Below are positions 1 through 7,768 of a stretch of 26,814 bases of DNA, piece after piece. The position numbers were made by a program, and so were the translations under genes. The stretch is from assembly GCA_040880235.1 (NCBI GenBank), contig JBBDIX010000042.1, positions 1 to 26,814 of the forward strand, in the 5' to 3' direction. The first letter of the stretch is position 1. Each line of letters begins with the position of its first letter. A model generated the notes under the pieces. The model ran no database searches. It worked only from the letters and a program-made list of their open reading frames with translations, and was not told where the DNA came from. The DNA comes from JBBDIX01 sp040880235 (GTDB lineage Bacteria; Actinomycetota; Nitriliruptoria; Nitriliruptorales; Nitriliruptoraceae).

Positions 1-1317
1 GGGGGGCACGAACCCGACTGGCTGCGCGACCGACGACTCGGCGCGTGGAAGCGTTGGGAGGACCAGGCCTGGCCAGACAGCACGAAGGACGAGTTCTGGC
101 GCTCCACGCCGTTCGATCGCCGGTTCACCGTCGACCGGGACGTCATCGACGGGTCCGGCGACGTCGACGTCCCGGCGTCGCTCACCGCCGACATCGACCT
201 GCCGTGCGCGGTGGCGACCATCGTCGACGGTCGCCTGGTGGAGGTGACCATCCCGGCGGAGTTCGCCGATGCCGGGGTCGTCGTGTCCGATCTCGTGTCC
301 GCGGCGAGCGATCACCGGGACCTCGTCGAGGCGCATCTCGGGTCGATGACCACCACCACCGAGGGCTCGACCGGCGAGGCTGACGACCGCACGATCACCG
401 CCAGCGATGCCGCGTGGTCCGACGGGGTCTTCATCCACGTCCCGGCGGAGGTCGAACTCGCCGGACCGATCTCCGTGCACGTGCACGTCTCTCGTCCCGG
501 GGCGCACCTGCCGCGAGTGCTCGCCGTCGTCGGCCACCACGCGAAGGCCACCCTGTATCTCGAACACACCTCGCCGGACGTGGATGCACTCGTCGACGAG
601 GTGGTCGAGGTGATCGCGCAGGACTCCTCGACGGTGGAACTCGCCACGGTCCAGACGTGGGGCACGGGAGTCCAGCACCTCGCCCTGCACAAGATCGCCG
701 CACACCGCGACGCGACCATTCGCACCCTGGCCGTGACGACGGGTGGCTCGACCGTGCGTCTGCGGCCCGAGGTGGACCTGGTCGGCCCCGGAGCGAACGC
801 ACGACCCCTCGGGGTCTACTTCGCCGACGAGGGCCAGTGGTTCGACCTGCAGCCCTATGTCCGGCACCTGGCGCCGCACGCGACGTCCGACGTGCTGTTC
901 AAGGGAGCGCTTCAGGGCCACAGCCGCACCGTGTTCCGCGGCAACGTGTTCGTCCACCGAGACGCGGTGGGAACGGCCACCGACGAGAACAACCGCAGTC
1001 TCATCCTCACCGAGGGCGCCCGTGCGGACGCCACGCCGTTCCTGGAGATCGAGTGCTCGGACATCACGGCGGGGCACGGATCCGCGACCGGCCAGATCGA
1101 CGCTCGCCAGCTGTTCTACCTGGAGTCTCGCGGCATCCCGCGCGACGACGCCCTGCGCCTGATCGTGTACGGGTTCTTCCGTGAGGTGGTCGACGAGTTC
1201 GACCTGCCGGGCATCTCCGAGGTCGCGCTCGCGGTGATCGAACAGCGCATCGACGCCGTTGACCTGGCCGAGATCCAGGTCAACGACGCGGCACTGCGTG
1301 ACGAGGTGAGTGCCTGA
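1..1317 (+). CDS. sufD: Fe-S cluster assembly protein SufD (5' partial)
   Basis: SufD partners SufB and SufC in the cytosolic SufBCD scaffold that builds Fe-S clusters. The frame is open from base 1, so the start codon lies outside the window; 438 codons are visible. The N-terminal part (EPDWLRDRRLGAWKRWE) has the usual SufD helical lead-in. The C-terminal part has the SufB/SufD beta-helix core with HSRTVFRGNVFV, DENNRSLILTEGA and AGHGSATGQID, followed by the QLFYLESRGIPRDDA helix. The His of AGHGSATG sits where the functional SufD His is expected. The TGA stop shares one base with the ATG of the next gene, so the two are translationally linked. SufB would be expected upstream. The SufD rather than SufB assignment rests on the N-terminus and on position in the operon. 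Confidence 0.9.
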   Translation, partial: GGHEPDWLRDRRLGAWKRWEDQAWPDSTKDEFWRSTPFDRRFTVDRDVIDGSGDVDVPASLTADIDLPCAVATIVDGRLVEVTIPAEFADAGVVVSDLVSAASDHRDLVEAHLGSMTTTTEGSTGEADDRTITASDAAWSDGVFIHVPAEVELAGPISVHVHVSRPGAHLPRVLAVVGHHAKATLYLEHTSPDVDALVDEVVEVIAQDSSTVELATVQTWGTGVQHLALHKIAAHRDATIRTLAVTTGGSTVRLRPEVDLVGPGANARPLGVYFADEGQWFDLQPYVRHLAPHATSDVLFKGALQGHSRTVFRGNVFVHRDAVGTATDENNRSLILTEGARADATPFLEIECSDITAGHGSATGQIDARQLFYLESRGIPRDDALRLIVYGFFREVVDEFDLPGISEVALAVIEQRIDAVDLAEIQVNDAALRDEVSA

Positions 1318-1658
1318 TGGGTGCTCCCGTGACGCAGCTGTCCGCACTCGCTCCCGACAGGCCGGTGCGGGTGGAGGTCGACGGGGTTCCCGTCTGCCTC
1401 GTCCGGCGTGGCGACGAGGTCCGGGCGTTGCACGACGTGTGCTCCCACCAGCAGTGGTCGCTGTCCGACGGCATGGTGTGGGACAACGGCATCGAGTGTT
1501 CGCTGCACGGCTCCACCTTCGACCTCGACACCGGTGTGCCGTCCTCACTGCCGGCGACTCGGCCCGTACCCACCTACGCCGTGGTGCTCGACGGCGACGA
1601 GGTGCACGTGGACGTGAGCGCACCCACCAACGGAGCCAGACCCCCTGACCACTGGTGA
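1317..1658 (+). CDS. Rieske-type [2Fe-2S] ferredoxin of the suf operon
   Basis: This is a 113-residue cytosolic Rieske ferredoxin with no signal peptide or membrane segment. The cluster ligands are visible as C42-S-H44 and C61-S-L-H64, the CxH...CxxH pattern of soluble Rieske proteins. Its ATG overlaps the sufD stop by one base and sufC follows after 84 bases, so it is part of the suf operon. The family includes electron carriers of ring-hydroxylating dioxygenases and NirD-like proteins. Here the neighbours suggest electron supply to, or redox tuning of, cluster assembly, which is inference. No oxygenase genes lie nearby, so a dioxygenase ferredoxin role is less likely. Confidence 0.9.
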   Translation: MGAPVTQLSALAPDRPVRVEVDGVPVCLVRRGDEVRALHDVCSHQQWSLSDGMVWDNGIECSLHGSTFDLDTGVPSSLPATRPVPTYAVVLDGDEVHVDVSAPTNGARPPDHW

Positions 1659-1742
1659 CGCGGCCGACCGCGCGGATCGAACGCGCGAGTGGTGCTCACC
1701 GTCGAACCCCCCGACAGACCTGCGGAGAGAAGAGACAACGAC

Positions 1743-2492
1743 ATGGCTGACCTCGAGATTCGCGACCTGACCGTCGAAGCCGACGGGACCGAACTGCTCC
1801 ACGGCGTCTCCCTGGACCTGGACCGTGGTCGAACCATCGCGCTGATGGGCCCCAACGGCTCGGGCAAGTCGACGCTCGCCTACACGATCGCCGGACACCC
1901 GTCGTACGACGTCACCGGTGGCACGATGACCTGGCAGGGCACCGAACTCAACGCCCTGACCCCGGACGAGCGCGCACGGATGGGTGTCTTCCTCGCGATG
2001 CAGTACCCCGTGGAGGTTCCCGGGGTGTCACTCACCAACTTCCTGCGCACGGCGCTGAACGCGGTGAGCGACGAGGAGGTCCCGATCCGCGAGTTCATGA
2101 CCCGCCTGCGCGACGAGATGGCCGCGCTGGGGGTCGACGAGTCGTTCCTGGACCGGTCGGTGAACGACGGGTTCTCCGGCGGTGAGAAGAAGCGATTCGA
2201 GATCCTGCAGGCGGCCCTGCTTCGTCCGACGCTCGCCGTGCTCGACGAGACCGACTCCGGCCTGGACGTCGATGCGCTCAAGATCGTCTCGGAGGGCGTC
2301 AACCGGCTGCGCGGGCCCGAACTCGGCGTGCTGATCATCACCCACTACACCCGCATCCTGCGCTACATCGAACCCGACGAGGTCCACGTCATGTTCGAGG
2401 GCCAGATCGTGAAGTCGGGTGGCCCGGAACTCGCCGGAGAGCTCGAGGCGCACGGGTACGAGCACCTCGAATCCGACGCGGTCAGCGCCTGA
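1743..2492 (+). CDS. sufC: Fe-S cluster assembly ATPase SufC
   Basis: SufC is the ABC-type ATPase that drives conformational change in the SufBCD scaffold. The 249-residue protein has Walker A GPNGSGKST (residues 36-44), the SufC-type signature FSGGEKKRFE, and Walker B AVLDETDSGLD; the ETDSGLD ending distinguishes SufC from transporter ATPases. The H-loop is IITHYTR. Length is typical for the family. The start at 1743 is preceded by GGAGAG at 1724-1729. An in-frame GTG at 1689 would add 18 residues not seen in SufC and was rejected. The 84-base gap before it contains a short GC hairpin (CGCGG/CCGCG near 1659-1672) but no clear promoter. Confidence 0.96.
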   Translation: MADLEIRDLTVEADGTELLHGVSLDLDRGRTIALMGPNGSGKSTLAYTIAGHPSYDVTGGTMTWQGTELNALTPDERARMGVFLAMQYPVEVPGVSLTNFLRTALNAVSDEEVPIREFMTRLRDEMAALGVDESFLDRSVNDGFSGGEKKRFEILQAALLRPTLAVLDETDSGLDVDALKIVSEGVNRLRGPELGVLIITHYTRILRYIEPDEVHVMFEGQIVKSGGPELAGELEAHGYEHLESDAVSA

Positions 2493-2514
2493 CGATGCAC
2501 CGGAAGAGGGCCAC

Positions 2515-3747
2515 ATGATCGACGCGGCGACCCTGCGCAGGGAGTTTCCCACCCTTGCGCGTGAGATCGACGGGCACCCTCTGGTGTACCTCGACTCAGC
2601 CGCGAGTTCGCAGACACCGGTGGCGGTCCTCGAGGCCATGGATCACTACTACCGGTGGTGCCGGTCCAACGTGAACCGAGGGGTCTACACGCTGGCCGAG
2701 GAGGCGACGGACCTGTTCGAGTCTGCTCGCAGCCGAGTCGCCCGGTTCGTGGGTGCCGACGAGCGCGGCGTGGTGTTCACGAAGAACGCCACCGAGGCGT
2801 GCAACCTCGTCGCCCACTCGTGGGTGCGCGAACACCTCGGTCCCGGTGACGCCATGCTGTCGACCGTCATGGAGCACCACGCGAACTCCGTGCCGTTCCT
2901 GATGGCTGCCGAGCGCGCAGGATTCGAGATCCGCCACGTCCCCCTGACCGAGGACGGCCAGCTCGACCTCGCCGAGGCAGAGCGCCTCGTCGCCGACGGG
3001 AGGGTCCGGTTCGCCGCGTTCGTCCACGTCTCCAACGTCCTGGGGACGATCAACGACGTCGCGGCCCTGACCGCGCTGGTACGTGCGGCCAACGAGGACG
3101 CCGTGGTGCACGTCGACGGGACGCAGGCCGTGCCCCAGATGCCCGTGGACCTCAGCGCGCTGGATGTCGACTTCTATGCGATCACGGGCCACAAGATGCT
3201 CGGGCCAACCGGGGTCGGTGCCCTGATCGCTCGTCCGGAACGCCTGGAGTCCATGCCACCGTTCCTCGGGGGAGGCGACATGATCCGTGACGTCACCCTC
3301 GAGGGCGCGACGTGGGCGGACATCCCGCATCGCTTCGAGGCGGGAACACCACCGATCGCCGAGGTCGCCGGGCTCGGTGCCGCCGTCGCGTTCCTGGAGG
3401 ACGTGGGAATGCAGGAGATCCGGCGGCACGAACAGCAGGTGACCACGGCGCTGATCGATGGTCTTCGCTCCATCGACGGGGTGCGTGTCTTCGGGCCGGA
3501 CGACGTCTCCCGTCGCGGGGGAGCGGTGTCGTTCGCGGTCGAGGGCGTCCACCCTCACGACGTGGGGTCGATGCTCGGGTCGCGCGGGGTGTGCGTGCGT
3601 GTGGGTCACCACTGCGCCAAGCCCCTGATGCGCTGCCTCGGCGTGACCGCGACGGCCCGTGCGAGCGCGTACGTGTACAACGAGGTTGCCGACGTCGAAC
3701 CACTGGTCGACGGCATCCGCGCCGCCCAGTCCTTCTTCGCCCGCTGA
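2515..3747 (+). CDS. sufS: Cysteine desulfurase SufS
   Basis: SufS is a PLP-dependent group II cysteine desulfurase that removes sulfur from cysteine as an enzyme persulfide, giving alanine. The 410-residue length is typical. The PLP lysine is K227 in ITGHKMLGPTG, and the catalytic cysteine is C367 in RVGHHCAKP, the short-loop context of SufS enzymes that need an activator such as SufU. MEHHANSVP and the HVDGTQAVPQ cofactor region are also present. ATG at 2515 has an upstream GGAAGAGG and lies 22 bases after the sufC stop. The sufU gene follows after 19 bases, so enzyme and sulfur acceptor are encoded together. Confidence 0.96.
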   Translation: MIDAATLRREFPTLAREIDGHPLVYLDSAASSQTPVAVLEAMDHYYRWCRSNVNRGVYTLAEEATDLFESARSRVARFVGADERGVVFTKNATEACNLVAHSWVREHLGPGDAMLSTVMEHHANSVPFLMAAERAGFEIRHVPLTEDGQLDLAEAERLVADGRVRFAAFVHVSNVLGTINDVAALTALVRAANEDAVVHVDGTQAVPQMPVDLSALDVDFYAITGHKMLGPTGVGALIARPERLESMPPFLGGGDMIRDVTLEGATWADIPHRFEAGTPPIAEVAGLGAAVAFLEDVGMQEIRRHEQQVTTALIDGLRSIDGVRVFGPDDVSRRGGAVSFAVEGVHPHDVGSMLGSRGVCVRVGHHCAKPLMRCLGVTATARASAYVYNEVADVEPLVDGIRAAQSFFAR

Positions 3748-3766
3748 CGACACGCGAGGACCCGCG

Positions 3767-4231
3767 ATGACCATGGAGGACATGTTCCAGGAGATCATCC
3801 TGGACCACTACCGACGCCCGAAGAACCGCGCGCCGGACCTCGAGGGCGAGACGGTCCACGTCCACCACTCGAATCCCCTGTGCGGTGACGAGATGGACCT
3901 GCGCATCCGCGTGGTCGATGGTGCACTGGATGCCGTCGTGTTCGACGGCGACGGGTGCTCGATCAGTCAGGCGTCGGCCTCGGCCATGACGGTCGCGGTG
4001 CAGGGTCGGATGCTCGACGACGTGCTCGAGCTCGCGGAGGACTTCCGGCGGATGATGCACGGCGATGACCCCGCGCGTGAGGACGATCTGCTCGACGGAA
4101 TCGCGTTCCAGGGGGTCGCCCGTTTCCCGGTCCGCGTGAAGTGTGCCCTCCTCGGTTGGATGGCGGTCCGTGATGCCATCGAGACCCACCAGCAGGGTGA
4201 CCACGCCCACACCGTCACCCACGACGAGTGA
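3767..4231 (+). CDS. sufU: Zinc-dependent sulfurtransferase SufU
   Basis: SufU accepts persulfide sulfur from SufS by zinc-ligand exchange and passes it to the SufBCD scaffold. The 154-residue protein has the expected zinc ligands C39 and D41 (NPLCGDE), C64 (GDGCSIS) and C126 (VKCALLGW). The insert between the second and third cysteines, typical of SufU and absent from scaffold IscU, is present. The start at 3767 has AGGA spaced about six bases upstream. An ATG at 3773 is an alternative two codons later. Position immediately after sufS is the usual Gram-positive arrangement. Confidence 0.95.
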   Translation: MTMEDMFQEIILDHYRRPKNRAPDLEGETVHVHHSNPLCGDEMDLRIRVVDGALDAVVFDGDGCSISQASASAMTVAVQGRMLDDVLELAEDFRRMMHGDDPAREDDLLDGIAFQGVARFPVRVKCALLGWMAVRDAIETHQQGDHAHTVTHDE

Positions 4232-4261
4232 CCGCTGATCCGAATGCCGGAAGGACGCGAC

Positions 4262-4729
4262 ATGAGTGACCCGACCACCCCGACCTCGACGGTCGACCTC
4301 GGCGACATCCCGGAGGCCGACACGCCCGACGGGAGCGCCCCCGAGGAGACCACCACCGGCGCTGGTTCCGGTCACGACGACCCCTTTGCAGGACTGCCCC
4401 TCGAGGAGGACGGCATGCCGTCCTCCGAGCACCTGATGAACGGACTGCGTGCCGTCATCGACCCGGAGATCGGCTACAACATCGTCGATCTCGGCCTCGT
4501 CTACGAGGTGCTCAAGCCAGATCGCGGTCAGGTCCACGTGCGCATGACCCTGACGTCGATGGGCTGTCCCCTCACCGAGGTCATCCACCAGCAGTGCTCG
4601 GTGATCCTCGGGGCCATGCCGGGGGTGGACCACGTCGACGTCGAGTTCACCTTCACCCCACCGTGGTCGACCGACATGATCGCGGACTACGTCCGCGATG
4701 AGTTGCGCGCGATGGGCATGAACGTCTGA
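4262..4729 (+). CDS. sufT: SufT / DUF59 (MIP18-like) Fe-S maturation protein
   Basis: This 155-residue protein carries a DUF59/MIP18 domain from about residue 55. Visible motifs are VIDPEIGYNIVDLGLVYEV and the reactive-cysteine segment TSMGCPLTEVI, then FTPPWSTDMI, all typical of the family that helps insert Fe-S clusters into targets. The first 50 or so residues are acidic, low in complexity and rich in Thr, Asp, Glu and Pro, so they are probably a disordered tail. The start at 4262 has GGAAGG at 4249-4254. An in-frame ATG at 4244 would leave no ribosome-binding site. It is the last gene of the tight suf run; the next gene starts 136 bases later. Confidence 0.93.
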   Translation: MSDPTTPTSTVDLGDIPEADTPDGSAPEETTTGAGSGHDDPFAGLPLEEDGMPSSEHLMNGLRAVIDPEIGYNIVDLGLVYEVLKPDRGQVHVRMTLTSMGCPLTEVIHQQCSVILGAMPGVDHVDVEFTFTPPWSTDMIADYVRDELRAMGMNV

Positions 4730-4865
4730 GTCCCGTCGCAGCCACACCAGGTTTGCATGGTTTGCACTGCGGGCCGGGCACCGCATCGCCGCACGCCCGA
4801 CACTTGGGACACGTCGTCGTGTGACCCACGTCGACGTTCGTCCCCGTACACGCAGGAGTCCACCC

Positions 4866-6041
4866 GTGGTCAGACCCGTCGTCGAGGCTCGTGAGGCGCT
4901 CTCCGCTCAGGAGATCGCCCGCTACAGCCGTCATCTGATCATCCCGGACGTCGGGATGCCCGGACAGGAGCGCCTGAAGGCCGCGAAGGTGCTGCTGGTG
5001 GGCACTGGTGGGCTTGGATCACCGCTCGCGCTGTACCTGGCGGCTGCGGGTGTCGGCACGATCGGGTTGGTCGATGACGACGTGGTGGACGCCTCGAACC
5101 TGCAGCGCCAGATCATCCACGGCACGTCCGACATCGGGCGGCACAAGGTCGAGTCGGCCCACGCGTCGATCCTCGAGGTCAATCCGCACGTGACGGTGAA
5201 CGAGCACCGCACGTTCCTGACCTCGGAGAACGCGCTCGACGTCATCCGCGACTACGACCTCGTCATCGACGGGACGGACAACTTCCCCACGCGGTACCTC
5301 GTGAACGATGCCTGTGTGCTGCTCGGCAAGCCCAACGTGTACGGCTCGATCTTCCGGTTCGAAGGCCAGTTGAGCGTGTTCTGGGCCGAGGAGGGCCCGT
5401 GCTACCGCTGCATGTTCCCCGAACCCCCGCCACCGGGCATGGTTCCCAACTGCGCCGAGGGTGGGGTGCTCGGGATCATGGCGGGTCACATCGGAACCGC
5501 ACAGGGAATCGAGGGCATCAAGCTCATCGCAGGCATCGGGCAACCGATGATCGGTCGGCTCGGCCTGTACGACGCGCTCGAGCAGCGGTGGACCTACGTG
5601 AAGGTCAACAAGGACCCCGACTGCCCGGTGTGCGGCGAGAACCCGACGGTGACCGAGCTCATCGACTACGAGGAGTTCTGCGGGGTCCCTGCCCACGACC
5701 GGGCCCTCGAGGCGGACCTCTCGCTCGCGGATCTGGAGATCCTGGCGAGCGAGTACGCGGAGATCGCGGACAAGCCCGATCTGGAACTCATCGACGTGCG
5801 GGAACCTCATGAGTACGAGATCAACCGCATCCCCGGCTCCGTGCTCATCCCGAAGGACACCCTGCCGGAACGTCTGAACGAACTCGACCCGACCCGGGAC
5901 TACGTCGTCTACTGCCTGGGTGGTGTCCGATCGCTCGAGTCCGTGCAGTTGATGCGGGGCGCAGGGTTCCGCGCACGGTCGATGCGCGGCGGGATCAACG
6001 CCTATGCGCGTGAGGTCGATCCGAGCATCCCCACGTACTGA
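4866..6041 (+). CDS. moeZ: Adenylyltransferase/sulfurtransferase MoeZ (ThiF-MoeB E1 plus rhodanese)
   Basis: MoeZ activates the C-terminal Gly-Gly of ubiquitin-like sulfur carriers (MoaD, CysO or ThiS) by adenylation and then thiocarboxylates them. The 391-residue protein has an E1 domain with nucleotide loop GTGGLGSP (residues 46-53), zinc cysteines C179/C182 and C253/C256, and the conserved C196. A C-terminal rhodanese domain follows, with active loop YCLGGVRS (C350). The GTG at 4866 has AGGAG at 4854-4858. An in-frame GTG at 4821 would extend the N-terminus by 15 residues without a good ribosome site. No carrier gene lies next to it. Its place after the suf genes groups two sulfur-relay systems. 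Confidence 0.93.
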   Translation: MVRPVVEAREALSAQEIARYSRHLIIPDVGMPGQERLKAAKVLLVGTGGLGSPLALYLAAAGVGTIGLVDDDVVDASNLQRQIIHGTSDIGRHKVESAHASILEVNPHVTVNEHRTFLTSENALDVIRDYDLVIDGTDNFPTRYLVNDACVLLGKPNVYGSIFRFEGQLSVFWAEEGPCYRCMFPEPPPPGMVPNCAEGGVLGIMAGHIGTAQGIEGIKLIAGIGQPMIGRLGLYDALEQRWTYVKVNKDPDCPVCGENPTVTELIDYEEFCGVPAHDRALEADLSLADLEILASEYAEIADKPDLELIDVREPHEYEINRIPGSVLIPKDTLPERLNELDPTRDYVVYCLGGVRSLESVQLMRGAGFRARSMRGGINAYAREVDPSIPTY

Positions 6042-6050
6042 CCCGGGCGA

Positions 6051-6056
6051 TAGCGT
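6051..6056 (+). promoter_or_regulatory. Possible -10 box for the OsmC-family gene
   Basis: TAGCGT fits the actinobacterial TANNNT -10 pattern and lies ten bases past the moeZ stop, about 100 bases before the start at 6158. No convincing -35 hexamer is visible. Confidence 0.2.
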
Positions 6057-6084
6057 GTCCGGTGCAGGAAGGACCCTGACACCG

Positions 6085-6109
6085 GGGCCGGCGGACGCTC
6101 GTCCGGCCC
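6085..6109 (+). terminator. GC-rich hairpin between moeZ and the OsmC-family gene
   Basis: GGGCCGG at 6085-6091 and CCGGCCC at 6103-6109 form a perfect 7-bp stem around an 11-base loop, 44 bases after the moeZ stop. There is no T-run, as is common for terminators in GC-rich actinobacteria. If the TAGCGT at 6051 is a promoter, the hairpin would instead lie in the leader of the next gene. Confidence 0.35.
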
Positions 6110-6157
6110 GTCGCGCGCCCGCGTGACCTCGAGGTGACGACCACACAGGAGTGGGAC

Positions 6158-6586
6158 ATGACTGACCGCCGCGCAACCGTCGTCTGGGAAGGCGACCTGT
6201 TCGAAGGCAAGGGCACCGCCAATTTGGCGACCTCTGGCATCGCGGGAGACCTGCCCGTCTCGTGGCCTTCGCGCGCGGAGGACGCCAACGGCCAGACCAG
6301 CCCGGAGGAACTGCTGGCGGCCGCACATGCCGCGTGCTTCTCCATGGCGCTGTCGAAGCAGCTGGCCGATCGCGACGTCCCGCCCGGGCGCCTCGAGACC
6401 TCCGCGACGGTGACGTTCGTGCCGGGTACGGGCATCACGCGCAGCGCCCTGACCGTGCAGGTCACGGCCGAGGGGCTCGAGCAGGCGACGCTCGACGACG
6501 CCGCAGGAGCCGCCAAGGGTGGCTGCCCGGTCTCGACGGCACTGGCCGACAGCGTGGAGATCACCCTGGAGGCCACGGTCGCCTGA
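6158..6586 (+). CDS. OsmC/Ohr-family organic hydroperoxide reductase
   Basis: This 142-residue protein belongs to the OsmC family of thiol-dependent peroxidases that reduce organic hydroperoxides in the cytosol. The two active-site cysteines are visible as C60 in AHAACFSMAL and C123 in KGGCPVSTAL, together with the SPEELLAAAHAACF helix. The VVWEGDLFEGKGTANL opening is typical of OsmC rather than Ohr. The ATG at 6158 has AGGAG at 6147-6151; an upstream frame from 6134 has no comparable site. It follows moeZ by 116 bases and faces the thiamine operon tail to tail. A peroxide defence role fits the preceding Fe-S genes, but shared regulation is not shown. Confidence 0.9.
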   Translation: MTDRRATVVWEGDLFEGKGTANLATSGIAGDLPVSWPSRAEDANGQTSPEELLAAAHAACFSMALSKQLADRDVPPGRLETSATVTFVPGTGITRSALTVQVTAEGLEQATLDDAAGAAKGGCPVSTALADSVEITLEATVA

Positions 6587-6605
6587 GGCTGCACGACACA
6601 CCACT

Positions 6606-6646
6606 GCGAGGGGCCAGCACACCTCTGGGTGTGGCCGGCCGCTCGC
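6606..6646. terminator. Hairpin between convergent OsmC-family and thiamine-transport genes
   Basis: An inner stem CACACC/GGTGTG (6618-6623 with 6628-6633, four-base loop) lies inside an outer GCGAG/CTCGC pairing (6606-6610 with 6642-6646). It occupies the 75-base space between the stops of two convergent genes, where a bidirectional terminator is expected. No T-run is present. Confidence 0.4.
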
Positions 6647-6661
6647 GGTGTACGGGGTCCT

Positions 6662-7768
6662 TCAGTCGCAGGTGTCCGCAGCGACCAGGTGTGTCGACGC
6701 CCAGTCGATGACGATCTCGATGCGGTCTCCCGGCGCGGGGCCGGGACCGCGCCACACGGGCACGCGCAACACGACGCCCTCGTCGGTCTGCACCGTGACC
6801 TGCAGGTGGTCCGTCGCGATGCGCCGGGAGATGGCGGTGCCCATCACGACCTGCTCGTTCGCGCCCGACGCCGTCGGCCCATCGGCGAGCCGGACGGCAT
6901 CTGCCAGCAGGACCAGGCGCAGGACGCTCGGCGTGTTGACCGTGGGCGCCACGAGGCCGGCTGGCACGACACCGAACGCCGTGTGCACACCCTGATCGTC
7001 GAGGGTGGCCTCCAGCAACTGGTCGAGCCCGATGAAGCGTGCGACGAACTCGTCGGCCGGCCGGCGCCAGATGTCCTCGGGTGCGCCGACCTGGACGAGG
7101 CGGCCATCGCGCATCACGGCGATCCGGTCCGCGAGCCGCAGGGCCTCGTCCTGGTCGTGGGTCACGTAGACCACCGTGGTCTCCAGGGTGGCGAGCAGGC
7201 CGGCGAGATCCTCGAGCAGTCGAGCACGCAGTGCCCGATCGAGCGACCCGAGCGGCTCGTCGAGCATGAGGAGGCGCGGTCGCGGCGCAAGGGAGCGCGC
7301 GAGTGCGACGCGCTGCTGCTCTCCGCCGGACAGTTCGGTGACGTCGCGGTCGGCGAACGCCCCGAGGTCCACCAGTTCGAGCACCTCCTCCACCCGTGCC
7401 TGCACCTGCGCCGGACCCTGGCGCTGCATCCGCAGGCCGAAGGCGACGTTGTCGGCGACGTTGCGATGGACGAACAGGGCATGGTCCTGGAACATCAGCC
7501 CCACGCCGCGCCGGTGCGGGGGCAGGCCGTCGAGTCGTCGACCATCAAGGGTGATCCTCCCGGAGCGGGGTTCGACGATCCCGGCGATGGCACGGAGCAG
7601 GGAGGACTTGCCGCATCCGCTGGGTCCGAGGATGACGAGTCGTTCACCGGAGTCGACGTGCACGTCGACGTCGTCGACGGCGACGGTGTCGTCGAACCGC
7701 ACGGTGAGACCCTGCACGACCAGACCGTCGCGGGTGTCCGTGTCGACGTCGAGCGCCTGGTCGGGCAT
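6662..7768 (-). CDS. thiQ: Thiamine ABC transporter ATP-binding protein (ThiQ-like, with C-terminal extension)
   Basis: This 368-residue protein is the ATPase of an importer. Walker A is GPSGCGKSS (residues 48-56), the signature is LSGGEQQRVALARSL, Walker B is LLMLDEPLGSLD, and the switch His is in VYVTHDQDEA. About 130 residues after the ATPase domain look like a TOBE-type regulatory domain, as in iron and polyamine importer ATPases; classical ThiQ lacks it. The thiamine assignment comes from the linked ThiB and ThiP. Its ATG shares one base with the permease stop (TGATG at 7766-7770), so translation is coupled. It is the last gene of the operon and ends before a convergent hairpin. Confidence 0.85.
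   Translation of the reverse strand: MPDQALDVDTDTRDGLVVQGLTVRFDDTVAVDDVDVHVDSGERLVILGPSGCGKSSLLRAIAGIVEPRSGRITLDGRRLDGLPPHRRGVGLMFQDHALFVHRNVADNVAFGLRMQRQGPAQVQARVEEVLELVDLGAFADRDVTELSGGEQQRVALARSLAPRPRLLMLDEPLGSLDRALRARLLEDLAGLLATLETTVVYVTHDQDEALRLADRIAVMRDGRLVQVGAPEDIWRRPADEFVARFIGLDQLLEATLDDQGVHTAFGVVPAGLVAPTVNTPSVLRLVLLADAVRLADGPTASGANEQVVMGTAISRRIATDHLQVTVQTDEGVVLRVPVWRGPGPAPGDRIEIVIDWASTHLVAADTCD

Noticed and set aside
2596..3798. Long minus-strand frame opposite sufS
   Set aside because: GC-rich coding sequence often leaves the antisense frame open. sufS has full catalytic motifs and a ribosome site; the antisense product is His/Arg-rich without a fold.
3293..4786. 497-codon minus-strand frame opposite sufS, sufU and sufT
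   Set aside because: It covers three well-supported sense genes and has no recognisable domain or ribosome site.
6085..6109. Hairpin as a riboswitch for the OsmC-family gene
   Set aside because: It is only a simple 7-bp stem with no conserved aptamer blocks; a weak terminator is enough to explain it.
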